Shown here: piece by piece, positions 22,527-30,930 of the stretch
How the letters are laid out: each line of letters opens with the position of its first letter
Position numbering within the stretch: position 1 is the stretch's first letter
Source: JBOGXA01 sp050694175
Lineage (GTDB): Bacteria; Actinomycetota; CADDZG01; WHSQ01
Assembly (NCBI GenBank): GCA_050694175.1
Contig: JBOGXA010000018.1
Span: forward strand, 1 to 64,000
DNA: 64,000 nt
Direction of reading: 5' to 3'
Translations under genes and position numbers: made by a program
The notes under the pieces: model-generated
Databases searched by the model: none
What the model was told of the DNA's origin: nothing
The model's input: the letters and a program-made list of their open reading frames with translations, nothing else

Positions 22527-23540
22527 ATGGAATCGTTCCGTCCGTCGCTCACCGAACTGCGATCGTTGGTTGATGAGGCGCTGACCGAATTTCTTCAGGC
22601 GCGATCTCAGGCGGTACCGGAATCCGAAGAGCTCATGGTCGAATTGCAACGCCTGGTTGCGGCGGGCGGTAAGCGACTCCGTCCCTCTTTCTGCTATTGG
22701 GGCTTCCGGGCCGGTGGCGGTCGGCATGGCGTCGAGGCCGTGCGGGCCGCGGCGAGCCTCGAGCTGCTGCACACCTTCGCCATCGTGCACGACGACATCA
22801 TGGACGACTCGGATGAACGGCGAGGCGAGTCAACGCTCCATGTTCGTCGCGGCCTCGGCTTCGCAATACTTGCCGGCGACCTGGCCCTGGTCCTTGCCGA
22901 TGCCCTGTTTACCTCGACCGGTTTTCCAGCCGAGGTTGCAGTGGATGCCTTCGACACGTACTCGTTGATGCGACAGGAGGTAATCGCGGGGCAGTATCTC
23001 GACGTTGCTGCGGGGGAGCAGAGAACGATCTCGGAGGAGAGGGCGCGCCGGATTGCGATATTGAAGTCGGGCCGATACTCGATCCAAAAACCACTTGTCA
23101 TCGGCGCCCGGCTTTCAGGCGCACCCCACGACCTCGTCTCTCGGCTCGCGGCCTTCGGAGATCCGGTCGGGGAAGCGTTCCAGTTACGCGACGATCTGCT
23201 CGGAACGTTCGGGAGCCGAGAGCAGATCGGCAAACCGGTGGATTCGGACATACGCGAGGGCAAACGGAACGTGCTGTTTGCCAAGACACTCGCCGCGCTC
23301 CGCGGGGACGAGCGTGACTTCTTCGTGCAACGCTGGGGGAGCCGAGGGGATCTGACCGAAGACGACGTTGAGCGGCTCCGCGCCCTGGTGGTGGAGTCGG
23401 GCGCCCGCGCCCAAACCGAAGCGCTGCTGGCCGAGCGCGCCGCCCGAGCAGAGGCGGAGCTGGAACGGCTGACGATCGATGAGGAGTCGCGCGCGGCGCT
23501 GGCGGTCCTGGTGAGGCTCGCGATCGATCGAACGGCCTAG
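22527..23540 (+). CDS. Polyprenyl diphosphate synthase
   Basis: 337 residues from ATG 22527. Trans-prenyltransferase motifs: GGKRLRPSFC, the first Asp-rich motif HDDIMDDSDERRG, and the second region FQLRDDLLGTFGS followed by GKP. In the second motif the final Asp of DDxxD is Gly, as is common in geranylgeranyl-type enzymes. It extends allylic diphosphates with isopentenyl diphosphate. With a geranylgeranyl reductase and nuo genes downstream, the product is likely the menaquinone side chain, or alternatively a carotenoid/lipid precursor. Confidence 0.9.
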   Translation: MESFRPSLTELRSLVDEALTEFLQARSQAVPESEELMVELQRLVAAGGKRLRPSFCYWGFRAGGGRHGVEAVRAAASLELLHTFAIVHDDIMDDSDERRGESTLHVRRGLGFAILAGDLALVLADALFTSTGFPAEVAVDAFDTYSLMRQEVIAGQYLDVAAGEQRTISEERARRIAILKSGRYSIQKPLVIGARLSGAPHDLVSRLAAFGDPVGEAFQLRDDLLGTFGSREQIGKPVDSDIREGKRNVLFAKTLAALRGDERDFFVQRWGSRGDLTEDDVERLRALVVESGARAQTEALLAERAARAEAELERLTIDEESRAALAVLVRLAIDRTA

Positions 23541-23627
23541 ATGCGACACTCGGCGGGGAGTTGATGAGATTAGGCTTCGCTCCAGGTACATTTCCCTCGT
23601 TCGAGTCGCCTAGTGGAGTAAGAGGAC

Positions 23628-24848
23628 TTGGAACCCGAACAGCTCTACCAAGAGGTTTTGAAAGAGGAGCAGCAAAAGGGAAGCTCTCCGGCGGTCGCCG
23701 AAGGGCGCGCCAAGGCCGCTCGCCAGCGGGCTATCGAAGGATCTCCTCACCCCAAGGAACCGAAGTGGTGGCCGGGCTCGCAGCCGCAGTTCGAGGGCGA
23801 CGGGGCCGCACCGGCTGAAGCCGAGGCCGAAGAGGCTCCGGCCGAAGCCGAAGAAGAAGCGGCCCCGGCCGAAGAAGAAGCGGCCCCGCCTGCGGCCCAA
23901 GAGGAACCGGCCCCGGCCGAAGAAGAAGCGGCCCCGCCTGCGGCCCAAGAGGAATCGGCCCCCGCCCAAGCACCCGCGGCAGAGGCGCCGGCCCAAGCAC
24001 CCGCGGCAGAGCCGCCCGCCCAAGCACCCGCGGCAGAGCCGCCCGCCCAAGCACCCGCGGCCCAGGCACCCGCGGCCCAGGCCCCGGCCCAGGCACCGGC
24101 GGCCCAGTCGGAGCCCGCCGCGGTGGCGACCGCGCCGGCAACGCCCGCCGATGCCCCCCCCGATGCTCGACCTCCGGGTGTCAGCCATGGGGTGCCGACC
24201 GGAACCCGTCTCCGGCCGGAGGACGCGGTCTCCACCGAGGCTCAGTTCGACGGCCAGCGGGCGATGGAGCAGAGGCGCAAGCTCATCGACGAGCTGGTTC
24301 GGACGGGAGTTCCGGCCGTAACCGCGTCCCAGACCGCGGGAGAGCGGTCGCCGTGGCTGTCGCTCATGTTCTTGATCATCCCGATCGCGGCCGTCGCGAT
24401 CCTCGTTCTTGCGCAGGACGAGCTGGGTGCCGGCGCGGGTGGTGAGGAGCCCGGCGGTGGCGGACCCGCCGGAGACATCGTCGCCCTTGACACCCAGTTC
24501 AACGTCGACGAGCTCACGTTCACCGCGGGCGAGGACGCGTCCGTCGTGTTCGTCAACCAGGACCCGCTTGCCCACAACTGGGCCCTGTACGCCGACGCGG
24601 CCGACGCGGAGGCGCAGGAGAATGCGATTGCCGACGGCCGGGAGATAACCGAAGGCTCCGACACCATCGAGTTCACGGCTCCCGAAGAACCGGGTGAGTA
24701 CCCGTTCCAGTGCGACCTCCACCCATCGATGACCGGGGTCGCCATCGTCGAGCCGCCGTCTGGAGGCGGAGAGGGCGGCGACGGCGGCTCGGGTGACGGC
24801 GGTGGTGACGGCGGTGGTGACGGCGGTGGCGACGGCGGTGGCGGATAG
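23628..24848 (+). CDS. Membrane cupredoxin with N-terminal docking-like element, copy 2
   Basis: 406 residues from TTG 23628 (AGAGGA upstream). Residues 2-38 carry YQEVL, KGSSPAVA and RAKAAR, as in subunit IV and the second NuoI. Residues ~60-185 are an Ala/Pro/Glu-rich repetitive linker. A helix follows at ~242-264, then a cupredoxin domain (~282-376) with His in LAHNWALY and C-x2-H-x2-M in FQCDLHPSM. The last 30 residues are almost entirely Gly/Asp. The cupredoxin domain is very similar to that at 17881-18555. Likely a tethered electron carrier in the respiratory chain. Confidence 0.9.
   Translation: MEPEQLYQEVLKEEQQKGSSPAVAEGRAKAARQRAIEGSPHPKEPKWWPGSQPQFEGDGAAPAEAEAEEAPAEAEEEAAPAEEEAAPPAAQEEPAPAEEEAAPPAAQEESAPAQAPAAEAPAQAPAAEPPAQAPAAEPPAQAPAAQAPAAQAPAQAPAAQSEPAAVATAPATPADAPPDARPPGVSHGVPTGTRLRPEDAVSTEAQFDGQRAMEQRRKLIDELVRTGVPAVTASQTAGERSPWLSLMFLIIPIAAVAILVLAQDELGAGAGGEEPGGGGPAGDIVALDTQFNVDELTFTAGEDASVVFVNQDPLAHNWALYADAADAEAQENAIADGREITEGSDTIEFTAPEEPGEYPFQCDLHPSMTGVAIVEPPSGGGEGGDGGSGDGGGDGGGDGGGDGGGG
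23631..23741 (+). other. Docking-like element, copy 2 (YQxVL/KGSSPxVA)
   Basis: Encodes residues 2-38 of the cupredoxin: LYQEVLKEEQQ, KGSSPAVAEG, RAKAARQRAIEG. It aligns without gaps to copies 1 and 3, and sits at the extreme N-terminus, before the helix, so on the cytoplasmic side if the cupredoxin is outside. Confidence 0.85.
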
Positions 24849-24878
24849 CCGGCGCCCTCGGCCGGACGCGGTAGAGCT

Positions 24879-24908
24879 CGCCGGGTAGACCCCGGCTCCT
24901 ACCCGGCG
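24879..24908 (+). terminator. GC-rich hairpin after the cupredoxin gene
   Basis: CGCCGGGTAG (24879-24888) pairs perfectly with CTACCCGGCG (24899-24908) around a 10-base loop. There is no U-tract, so termination may be weak or the hairpin may stabilise the mRNA end. It separates the cupredoxin gene from the Rex-like site. Confidence 0.5.
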
Positions 24909-24936
24909 CCGTCGGTACTAGACTGGCGAGGGTCCC

Positions 24937-24954
24937 TCGTGAAAGTTTTCACAA
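24937..24954. promoter_or_regulatory. Rex-like operator upstream of the quinone/nuo operon
   Basis: TCGTGAAAGTTTTCACAA matches the Rex consensus TTGTGAA-N4-TTCACAA at 13 of 14 defined positions. Rex is the NADH/NAD+ sensor that represses respiratory genes, including nuo and cyd in Streptomyces. The site lies about 48 bp before the geranylgeranyl reductase start and about 10 bp after a TAGACT (-10-like, 24919-24924), a repressing position. Confidence 0.6.
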
Positions 24955-25001
24955 GCGACCCAACCCGCCGGTCACGCGAGTCGAAAGATGGAGGTCACGG
25001 C

Positions 25002-26234
25002 GTGTCACTCGAGGTTGACGTCGTCGTCGTCGGCGGCGGCCCATCCGGCTCCGCGACGGCCCACTACCTGGCCGCGCGTGGGCACTCGGTCATCGTCTGC
25101 GAGAAGAAGTCGTTCCCACGCGAGAAGACGTGCGGGGACGGTCTCACTCCCCGCGCCGTGAAGGTGCTGGAGGAGATGGGGCTCGGCGACGAGCTGGGGA
25201 GCTGGGAGCGGGTGCATGGTCTCCGTGTGCACGCTGCGGGGCGAACCCTCGAACTCCCGTTTCCCGACCTCGACGATTTCTGCAACTTCGGCCTCGTGAA
25301 GCCTCGCAAGGACCTCGACCAGATCGTGCTGAGCAACGCGGAGACGGCCGGCGCCAAGGTGCTTTACGAGACTCACGTGGTGGAACCCATCTACGAAAAG
25401 GGTGTCGTCTCAGGTGTACGGGCGAAACGCGACGGGGCCGATGAAGAGATCCGCGCGTCTTGGGTTGTGTGCGCGGAGGGATCCGGTACGAAGTTCGGGC
25501 GCGCGCTCGGCCGCGATCGCAAGGAGAGCTATCCGATGGGGTTTGCGATCAGGCAGTACTTCCGCTCGCCGATGGAGCACTCGGGCTGGTTCGAGGCCTT
25601 CCTTGACATCCGAATAGGACCCGACGCGGTCCCGGGCTACGGCTGGGTCTTTCCGGTGGGCGACGGAACGGTGAACGCAGGGGTCGGCCTACTGTCAACC
25701 TACGGCGGATGGCGCGATGTCAACCTCCATCATCTTCAGACGGGTTTTGTTGCCGCGCTGCCGGCCCCGTGGGAGGTCGGTCCGCTCACCGTCTCATCGA
25801 AGCCTCGGGCCGGACGGTTGTTCATGGGTGGAAGTGTGTGGCCGCCGCACGGACCGGGGTTCCTGCTCGTCGGCGATGCCGCCGGAATGGTCAATCCGTG
25901 CAACGGCGAAGGGATCGCGTACGGATACGAGACCGGTCGAATCGCCGGTCGGCACATCGATGAGGCTCTGCGCAGCGGGCGCACTCCAAGCTTGTCCGAC
26001 TATACGGACCAGCTGACCGAGACATACGGCCCCTACTACAGGCTGGGCCGAAGGTTCGTGAAGTTGATCGGACATCCAACACTCATGGAGAGGCTCGTGT
26101 CGTTGGGCATGCGTTCCAAGAGCGTCATGAGTTTTGCGCTTACCCTTCTTGCCAATCTCGAAGACGAACGTGGTCGTGGCGTAGGGCAGAGGGGACTCAA
26201 GTTCCTTAAGAAACTTGCGGAAGTGAAACCGTGA
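25002..26234 (+). CDS. Geranylgeranyl reductase-family FAD enzyme
   Basis: 410 residues from GTG 25002, chosen for GGAGG upstream and because the FAD fold begins at once (DVVVVGGGPSGSATAHYLA). Other family motifs are FPREKTCGDGLTPRA, GYGWVFPVGDG and GFLLVGDAAGMVNPCNGEGI. Such enzymes saturate isoprenoid chains; in actinobacteria MenJ reduces one double bond of menaquinone. Gene order (polyprenyl synthase upstream, nuo downstream) supports a menaquinone role. Its stop overlaps nuoA (GTGA). Confidence 0.9.
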   Translation: MSLEVDVVVVGGGPSGSATAHYLAARGHSVIVCEKKSFPREKTCGDGLTPRAVKVLEEMGLGDELGSWERVHGLRVHAAGRTLELPFPDLDDFCNFGLVKPRKDLDQIVLSNAETAGAKVLYETHVVEPIYEKGVVSGVRAKRDGADEEIRASWVVCAEGSGTKFGRALGRDRKESYPMGFAIRQYFRSPMEHSGWFEAFLDIRIGPDAVPGYGWVFPVGDGTVNAGVGLLSTYGGWRDVNLHHLQTGFVAALPAPWEVGPLTVSSKPRAGRLFMGGSVWPPHGPGFLLVGDAAGMVNPCNGEGIAYGYETGRIAGRHIDEALRSGRTPSLSDYTDQLTETYGPYYRLGRRFVKLIGHPTLMERLVSLGMRSKSVMSFALTLLANLEDERGRGVGQRGLKFLKKLAEVKP

Positions 26235-26602
26235 GCCTTCCCGCCTACCTGCCCATCCTCTTCCTCGTCATCCTCTCCACCCTGTTCGCGGGGTTGTCGA
26301 TGCTCGTCTCATCAAGACTGTCGCCCCGGAGATGGACGCGCGCAAAGCTGGAACCCTACGAATGCGGAATCGTCCCCGAAGACACCGATTCCCTAGAGCG
26401 CGAGCGCTTCCCGGTGAAGTTCTATCTCGTCGCGATGCTATTCATCATCTTCGACATCGAAACGGCATTTCTGTATCCGTGGGCCGTCGCGTACGAGGAA
26501 CTGAAGCTCTTCGGCCTTTTCGAGATGCTGGTCTTCATCGCGATCCTCATGACTGCGTACGTGTACGTCTGGAAGCGGGGAGGGCTCGAATGGGCGGAGT
26601 GA
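26231..26602 (+). CDS. nuoA: NADH-quinone oxidoreductase subunit A (operon 1)
   Basis: 123 residues, GTG start inside the preceding stop. Three helices, with the family motif LEPYECGIVPEDTD and RFPVKFYLVAMLFIIFDIETAFLYPWA. Membrane-arm subunit near the quinone site. First gene of the complete 14-subunit operon. Confidence 0.95.
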   Translation: MSLPAYLPILFLVILSTLFAGLSMLVSSRLSPRRWTRAKLEPYECGIVPEDTDSLERERFPVKFYLVAMLFIIFDIETAFLYPWAVAYEELKLFGLFEMLVFIAILMTAYVYVWKRGGLEWAE

Positions 26603-27126
26603 GCGATGCGATTGGGGCAAACTTCCTGACCGCTCGGCTGGACAAACTGGTCAACTGGGCGCGCCGGTCCTCATTGTGGCCGGCGACCTTTGGGCTGGCG
26701 TGCTGCGCGATCGAAATGATGTCCTCGACAATGCCGAGGCACGATCTTGCTCGCTTCGGGATGGAAGCGTTCCGGGCGTCGCCCCGTCAAGCGGATCTCA
26801 TGATCGTTGCAGGACGCGTGTCTCAAAAGATGGCACCAGTGCTGCGACAGATCTACGACCAGATGACGGAGCCAAAGTGGGTCATCTCGATGGGTGCGTG
26901 CGCATCGACCGGAGGCGTGTTCAACAACTACGCGCTGGTGCAGGGCGTCGATCAAATCGTGCCGGTTGACATCTATGTACCCGGGTGCCCGCCACGCCCG
27001 GAGATGCTGATCGACGGAATCATGCTTCTCCACGAGCGGATCTCGAAAGGCGAGTATCGAGCCGACCGCGTTAAGGGTGGCGCGCTGGGTCCCGCGGACG
27101 GTTCGAACCGACGAGTGTCCGTTTGA
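26590..27126 (+). CDS. nuoB: NADH-quinone oxidoreductase subunit B (operon 1)
   Basis: 178 residues from ATG 26590 (GGGAGG six bases upstream); GTG 26599, which overlaps the nuoA stop, is the alternative. Ligands of cluster N2: the tandem cysteines in FGLACCAIEMM, Cys in SMGACAST, and Cys in YVPGCPPRPE. It passes electrons to quinone. The C-terminus is short. Confidence 0.95.
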   Translation: MGGVSDAIGANFLTARLDKLVNWARRSSLWPATFGLACCAIEMMSSTMPRHDLARFGMEAFRASPRQADLMIVAGRVSQKMAPVLRQIYDQMTEPKWVISMGACASTGGVFNNYALVQGVDQIVPVDIYVPGCPPRPEMLIDGIMLLHERISKGEYRADRVKGGALGPADGSNRRVSV

Positions 27127-27632
27127 TGGAAACAACGTGGCTCGGCACCGGCGAGTGGCCCGAACGCGCTCGTGCCCTGAAGGAGGATGGGTGGTGGCTG
27201 GTCGATCTGGCCGGTCTCGACACGCTCGGGCTCGAAGGCCTCGAGCAACGCTTTGAGATCGTCGTCCACCTGGTTCATCGGGAGCGAAAGGAGCGTGCCT
27301 CCTTTCACATTGCGACGGACGAGGAGCCACCGGTCATCCCGTCGGTCGTCGACGTGTGGCCCGCGGCCAACTTCATGGAACGAGAAGCCTTCGACATGTT
27401 CGGGATCGTTTTCGACGGACACCCGAATCTCACCCGCATCCTCATGCCCGATGAGTGGGAGGGCTATCCGCTTCGCAAGGACTACGGGCTCGGAAAGGTG
27501 CCCGTGGAGTTCACGCCTCAACCCTTCTTGCAGATCGAGAGCCCGGGCCAGGCCCCGAGCTCCCACGACGCCCGTACCGAAGTCGACGCCCTCGGCCAAA
27601 GCGTGTCCGCGCATGGGGATGCCGATGAGTAA
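27126..27632 (+). CDS. nuoC: NADH-quinone oxidoreductase subunit C (operon 1)
   Basis: 168 residues from ATG 27126, sharing a base with the nuoB stop (TGATG). The 30-kDa subunit signature is ANFMEREAFDMFGIVFDGHPNLTRILMPDEWEGYPLRKDY. The last ~25 residues are a polar tail. Peripheral-arm subunit pairing with NuoD. Confidence 0.94.
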   Translation: METTWLGTGEWPERARALKEDGWWLVDLAGLDTLGLEGLEQRFEIVVHLVHRERKERASFHIATDEEPPVIPSVVDVWPAANFMEREAFDMFGIVFDGHPNLTRILMPDEWEGYPLRKDYGLGKVPVEFTPQPFLQIESPGQAPSSHDARTEVDALGQSVSAHGDADE

Positions 27633-28866
27633 GGCTCAGAAGGTCGTCGATGACTTCGAGGCGGGCGGCCACGGAGCGTTCGTTGAGTCGTTCGACGAAT
27701 CCGACCAGCGCATGGTCATCAATATGGGGCCGGTGCACCCTGCGACCCACGGTGTGCTTCGCCTTCTCCTCGAATTGCAGGGCGAAACGGTTCTCAGATG
27801 CCTGCCCATCATCGGGTACTTGCATACCGGGATGGAAAAGGAGTGCGAGGACCAGAACTGGCGCGGCGCCGTCACGATCGTGACACGCATGGATTACCTT
27901 GCATCGTTCTTCAATGAGCATGCCTACTCGATTGCCGTGGAGAACCTGCTGGACATCGATGTTCCGCTCCGCGGCCGGTACATCCGCATATTCATGTCGG
28001 AACTGAACCGGATCTCATCGCATCTCGTGTGGTTTGGCACCCAGGGGCTCGACATGGGTGCGATGTCGGCGATGTTCTACGGCTTTCGCGAGCGGGAGCT
28101 CATCCTCGATTTCTACGAGATGGTGACCGGGCTGCGAATGAACCACAACTACATCATCCCGGGCGGAGTGTGGGAGGACCTACCCGAGGATTGGCAGGAC
28201 CAGTTCGAAGCATTGATGGATGTTCTGCCCGGGCGCATCGAGGAGTACGAGGAGCTGTTGACCCTCAACCCCATTTTTCTCGAGCGAACGAAGGGCGTCG
28301 GCGCGATCACCGCAGACGAAGCGATCGCCCTGGGCGCCACCGGACCGATACTGCGGGCGACCGGCGTTTCGTGGGACTTGCGGCGCGACCTTCCCTACGA
28401 GCTGTACGACGAGATGGAGTTTGACGTTCCGACTGAAACCGACGGCGATGTCTACGCGCGCTACAGAGTGCGCATGCAGGAAATGCGGGAGTCGCTCAAG
28501 ATTCTGCGGCAGGTTGTGGACGACATGCCGGAAGGAGACTTCAAGAACACGGATCCGAAGCTGACACCCCCGTCGCGTACCGAGCTCAACCGGTCGATGG
28601 AAGCGGTCATCCACCACTTCAAGCTGGTGACACAGGGATACACGGTTCAGGCGGGCGAAACCTATGCGGCGGTTGAATCGCCGCGCGGTGAGCTCGGCGT
28701 GTACGCGGTGTCGGACGGAGGAACGTCCCCCTATCGACTGCATGTGCGCGATCCGTCGTTTGTCAATCTGCAATCCCTTCCCGTCATGGTGGAGGGAGGC
28801 CTGGTCGCAGATCTGATCGCGTCGATCGCATCTATCGATCCGATTCTGGGAGGGGTCGATAGGTGA
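27625..28866 (+). CDS. nuoD: NADH-quinone oxidoreductase subunit D (operon 1)
   Basis: 413 residues from ATG 27625 (overlapping the nuoC stop by eight bases; in-frame ATGs at 27613 and 27619 are alternatives). The 49-kDa subunit has NMGPVHPATHGVLRLLLEL, with the His and Tyr (IIGYLHTGMEK) that hydrogen-bond the quinone headgroup, and C-terminal DLIASIASIDPILGGVDR. Forms the quinone-binding cavity with NuoB. Confidence 0.95.
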   Translation: MSKAQKVVDDFEAGGHGAFVESFDESDQRMVINMGPVHPATHGVLRLLLELQGETVLRCLPIIGYLHTGMEKECEDQNWRGAVTIVTRMDYLASFFNEHAYSIAVENLLDIDVPLRGRYIRIFMSELNRISSHLVWFGTQGLDMGAMSAMFYGFRERELILDFYEMVTGLRMNHNYIIPGGVWEDLPEDWQDQFEALMDVLPGRIEEYEELLTLNPIFLERTKGVGAITADEAIALGATGPILRATGVSWDLRRDLPYELYDEMEFDVPTETDGDVYARYRVRMQEMRESLKILRQVVDDMPEGDFKNTDPKLTPPSRTELNRSMEAVIHHFKLVTQGYTVQAGETYAAVESPRGELGVYAVSDGGTSPYRLHVRDPSFVNLQSLPVMVEGGLVADLIASIASIDPILGGVDR

Positions 28867-29546
28867 GCTTGCGCGACGATGCGACCGAAGCGGTATTCGA
28901 CGGCGAGTCGCGCGCGATCGCGGAGCAGATCGTGGCCAAGTACCCCAACCAGCGGTCGGCGGTCCTCCCGCTTCTCTTTCTGGCCCAGTCCATCGAGGGT
29001 TACGTGACGGAGGCGGGCATGCGCGCGGTTGCAGACATGCTCGAGCTGACTCCGGCAGAGGTTCTGGCGACCGCCAGCTTCTACACCATGCTCAAGAAGC
29101 GTCCGCAGGGCGACTACCTGATCTCCATATGTCGCAACATCTCGTGCACGCATCTCGGGGCGCGCAAGCTCATCGACGCGATCGAGAATCACCTGGGGAT
29201 CGAGGTCGGAGGGACAACCGACGACGGAAGGTTCTCACTCGAGGCGGCAGAGTGCCTCGCGACCTGCGACGGGGCGCCGGCCGCCCAGATCAACTACGAG
29301 GACTTCTACCGGGTTACGGGTGACGAGGCCATCGAGTTGGTCGACAACCTTGCACACGGCAACGAGGTTCTGAGCGCTCGAGGGGAGAAGGTCAGGACCG
29401 CGAGAGAGATTGCTCACGAGATCGCGACCGCAGGCCTTCACATCCCAACGGGGCCACCTACTACGGGCCGAACGGTCGGCGGCGAATCGCCGCGCCCCGA
29501 CACGGCTCCGGGCTTCCGTCCGAAGGAGCGGGGAACCGATGGCTGA
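28863..29546 (+). CDS. nuoE: NADH-quinone oxidoreductase subunit E (operon 1)
   Basis: 227 residues, GTG start overlapping nuoD by four bases. A thioredoxin-like 2Fe-2S protein with ligands in ICRNISCTHLGA and AAECLATCDGAP (cluster N1a). The C-terminal ~45 residues are a polar Pro/Gly-rich tail beyond the usual length. Part of the NADH-oxidising module, present only in operon 1. Confidence 0.95.
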   Translation: MSLRDDATEAVFDGESRAIAEQIVAKYPNQRSAVLPLLFLAQSIEGYVTEAGMRAVADMLELTPAEVLATASFYTMLKKRPQGDYLISICRNISCTHLGARKLIDAIENHLGIEVGGTTDDGRFSLEAAECLATCDGAPAAQINYEDFYRVTGDEAIELVDNLAHGNEVLSARGEKVRTAREIAHEIATAGLHIPTGPPTTGRTVGGESPRPDTAPGFRPKERGTDG

Positions 29547-30930
29547 GCAGTTGTTAATGGTGAACAAGCGCATGCGTGAGCACCCGGGCAACTCGTGGAC
29601 GCTCGACCGCGCTCTCGAAACCGGTGCCTACGACGCGATCAGGAAGGCAATCAAGGAACTCACGCCGGACGAGACCATCGAGCTGGTAAAGGCCTCCGGC
29701 CTGCGTGGCAAGGGCGGGGCAGGCTTCCCTACCGGTATGAAATGGTCGTTCGTTCCGGTGGACGTCTTTCCGAAATACGTCGTCATCAATCACGACGAGG
29801 GAGAGCCCGGAACCTTCAAGGACCGGGAGATCGCCGAGCGGGACCCGCATCAGCTCATCGAGGGCATCGCCATCACCGCCTGGGCGGTGCAGGCGAGCAT
29901 GGCGTTTATCTATTGCCGCGGGGAGTTCGCGTTGGGGTCCAGGCGCATGGATCAGGCGATCCGGGAGGCGTACGCCAGGGGTTTTCTCGGCCGCGGCATC
30001 CTCGGCAGCAAGTTCGATCTCGACATCGTGCTTCATCGGGGTGCGGGTGCGTACATCTGCGGGGAGGAGTCTGCCCTCCTGGACTCACTGGAAGGGTTCC
30101 GGGGGCAGCCTCGCCTGAAGCCGCCGTTTCCCGCCATCAAGGGCCTCTACGGACAGCCGACCGTCATAAACAACACCGAGACCGTCTCGACGTTGCCCCA
30201 CATCGTCAACAACGGCGTCGATTGGTTCCGGCAGTGGGGGACGGAGCAATCAGCCGGAACGAAGGTGTTCTCCGTTTCGGGTCACGTCACCGCGCCGGGG
30301 AACTACGAGGTCCCGTACGGAACGACCCTCGAGGAGCTGCTCGAGATCGCGGGGGGCATGAGGAACGGGGCACCCCTGAAAGCAATCATTCCCGGTGGGG
30401 CCAGCGCACCGCTTCTGACGTCAGCCGAGCACGCTCTCGATTTCGAGTCGTTGAAGGAGGCAGGCACCATGCTCGGTTCGGGAGCAGTCGTCTACATGGA
30501 CGATTCGACCTGCATGGTCCGCAACGCGCTCGTCACAACCGAGTTCTTTGCGCACGAGTCGTGCGGCAAGTGCACGCCGTGCCGTGAGGGAACGTGGTGG
30601 GCGGTCAAGGTGCTCGAGCGCATCGAGCACGGCGAGGGACGCGCCGAGGACATGGATCTGTTGCTGGACATCAGCGACGGCATGGATGGGCGTTCCTTCT
30701 GTCCGCTTGGTGACGCTGCTGCGTGGGCTCTCCGATCCAACGTGAAGCTCTTCCGGGAGGAGTTCGATGAGCACGTCGCCGAAGGTCGCTGCCCGTTCGA
30801 GGGCGAGCACAGGATGCTCGTCGGCGCGCGCAGCGGAGCCTCCGAGATGACGGCCACCGGGCCCGGCGACGCCGGCGTTTCTCCCCGGCCGTCCTCCGGA
30901 AACGCAGTCGACGAACGAGGCTACTCGTGA
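29539..30930 (+). CDS. nuoF: NADH-quinone oxidoreductase subunit F (operon 1)
   Basis: 463 residues from ATG 29539. FMN/NADH-binding motifs GLRGKGGAGFPTGMKW, NHDEGEPGTFKDRE and GAGAYICGEESALLDSLEG; the N3 4Fe-4S ligands are in ESCGKCTPCREGTWW plus Cys in GRSFCPLGDAAAW. Accepts hydride from NADH. A ~35-residue Gly/Ser/Pro tail ends the protein. Confidence 0.96.
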   Translation: MAEQLLMVNKRMREHPGNSWTLDRALETGAYDAIRKAIKELTPDETIELVKASGLRGKGGAGFPTGMKWSFVPVDVFPKYVVINHDEGEPGTFKDREIAERDPHQLIEGIAITAWAVQASMAFIYCRGEFALGSRRMDQAIREAYARGFLGRGILGSKFDLDIVLHRGAGAYICGEESALLDSLEGFRGQPRLKPPFPAIKGLYGQPTVINNTETVSTLPHIVNNGVDWFRQWGTEQSAGTKVFSVSGHVTAPGNYEVPYGTTLEELLEIAGGMRNGAPLKAIIPGGASAPLLTSAEHALDFESLKEAGTMLGSGAVVYMDDSTCMVRNALVTTEFFAHESCGKCTPCREGTWWAVKVLERIEHGEGRAEDMDLLLDISDGMDGRSFCPLGDAAAWALRSNVKLFREEFDEHVAEGRCPFEGEHRMLVGARSGASEMTATGPGDAGVSPRPSSGNAVDERGYS

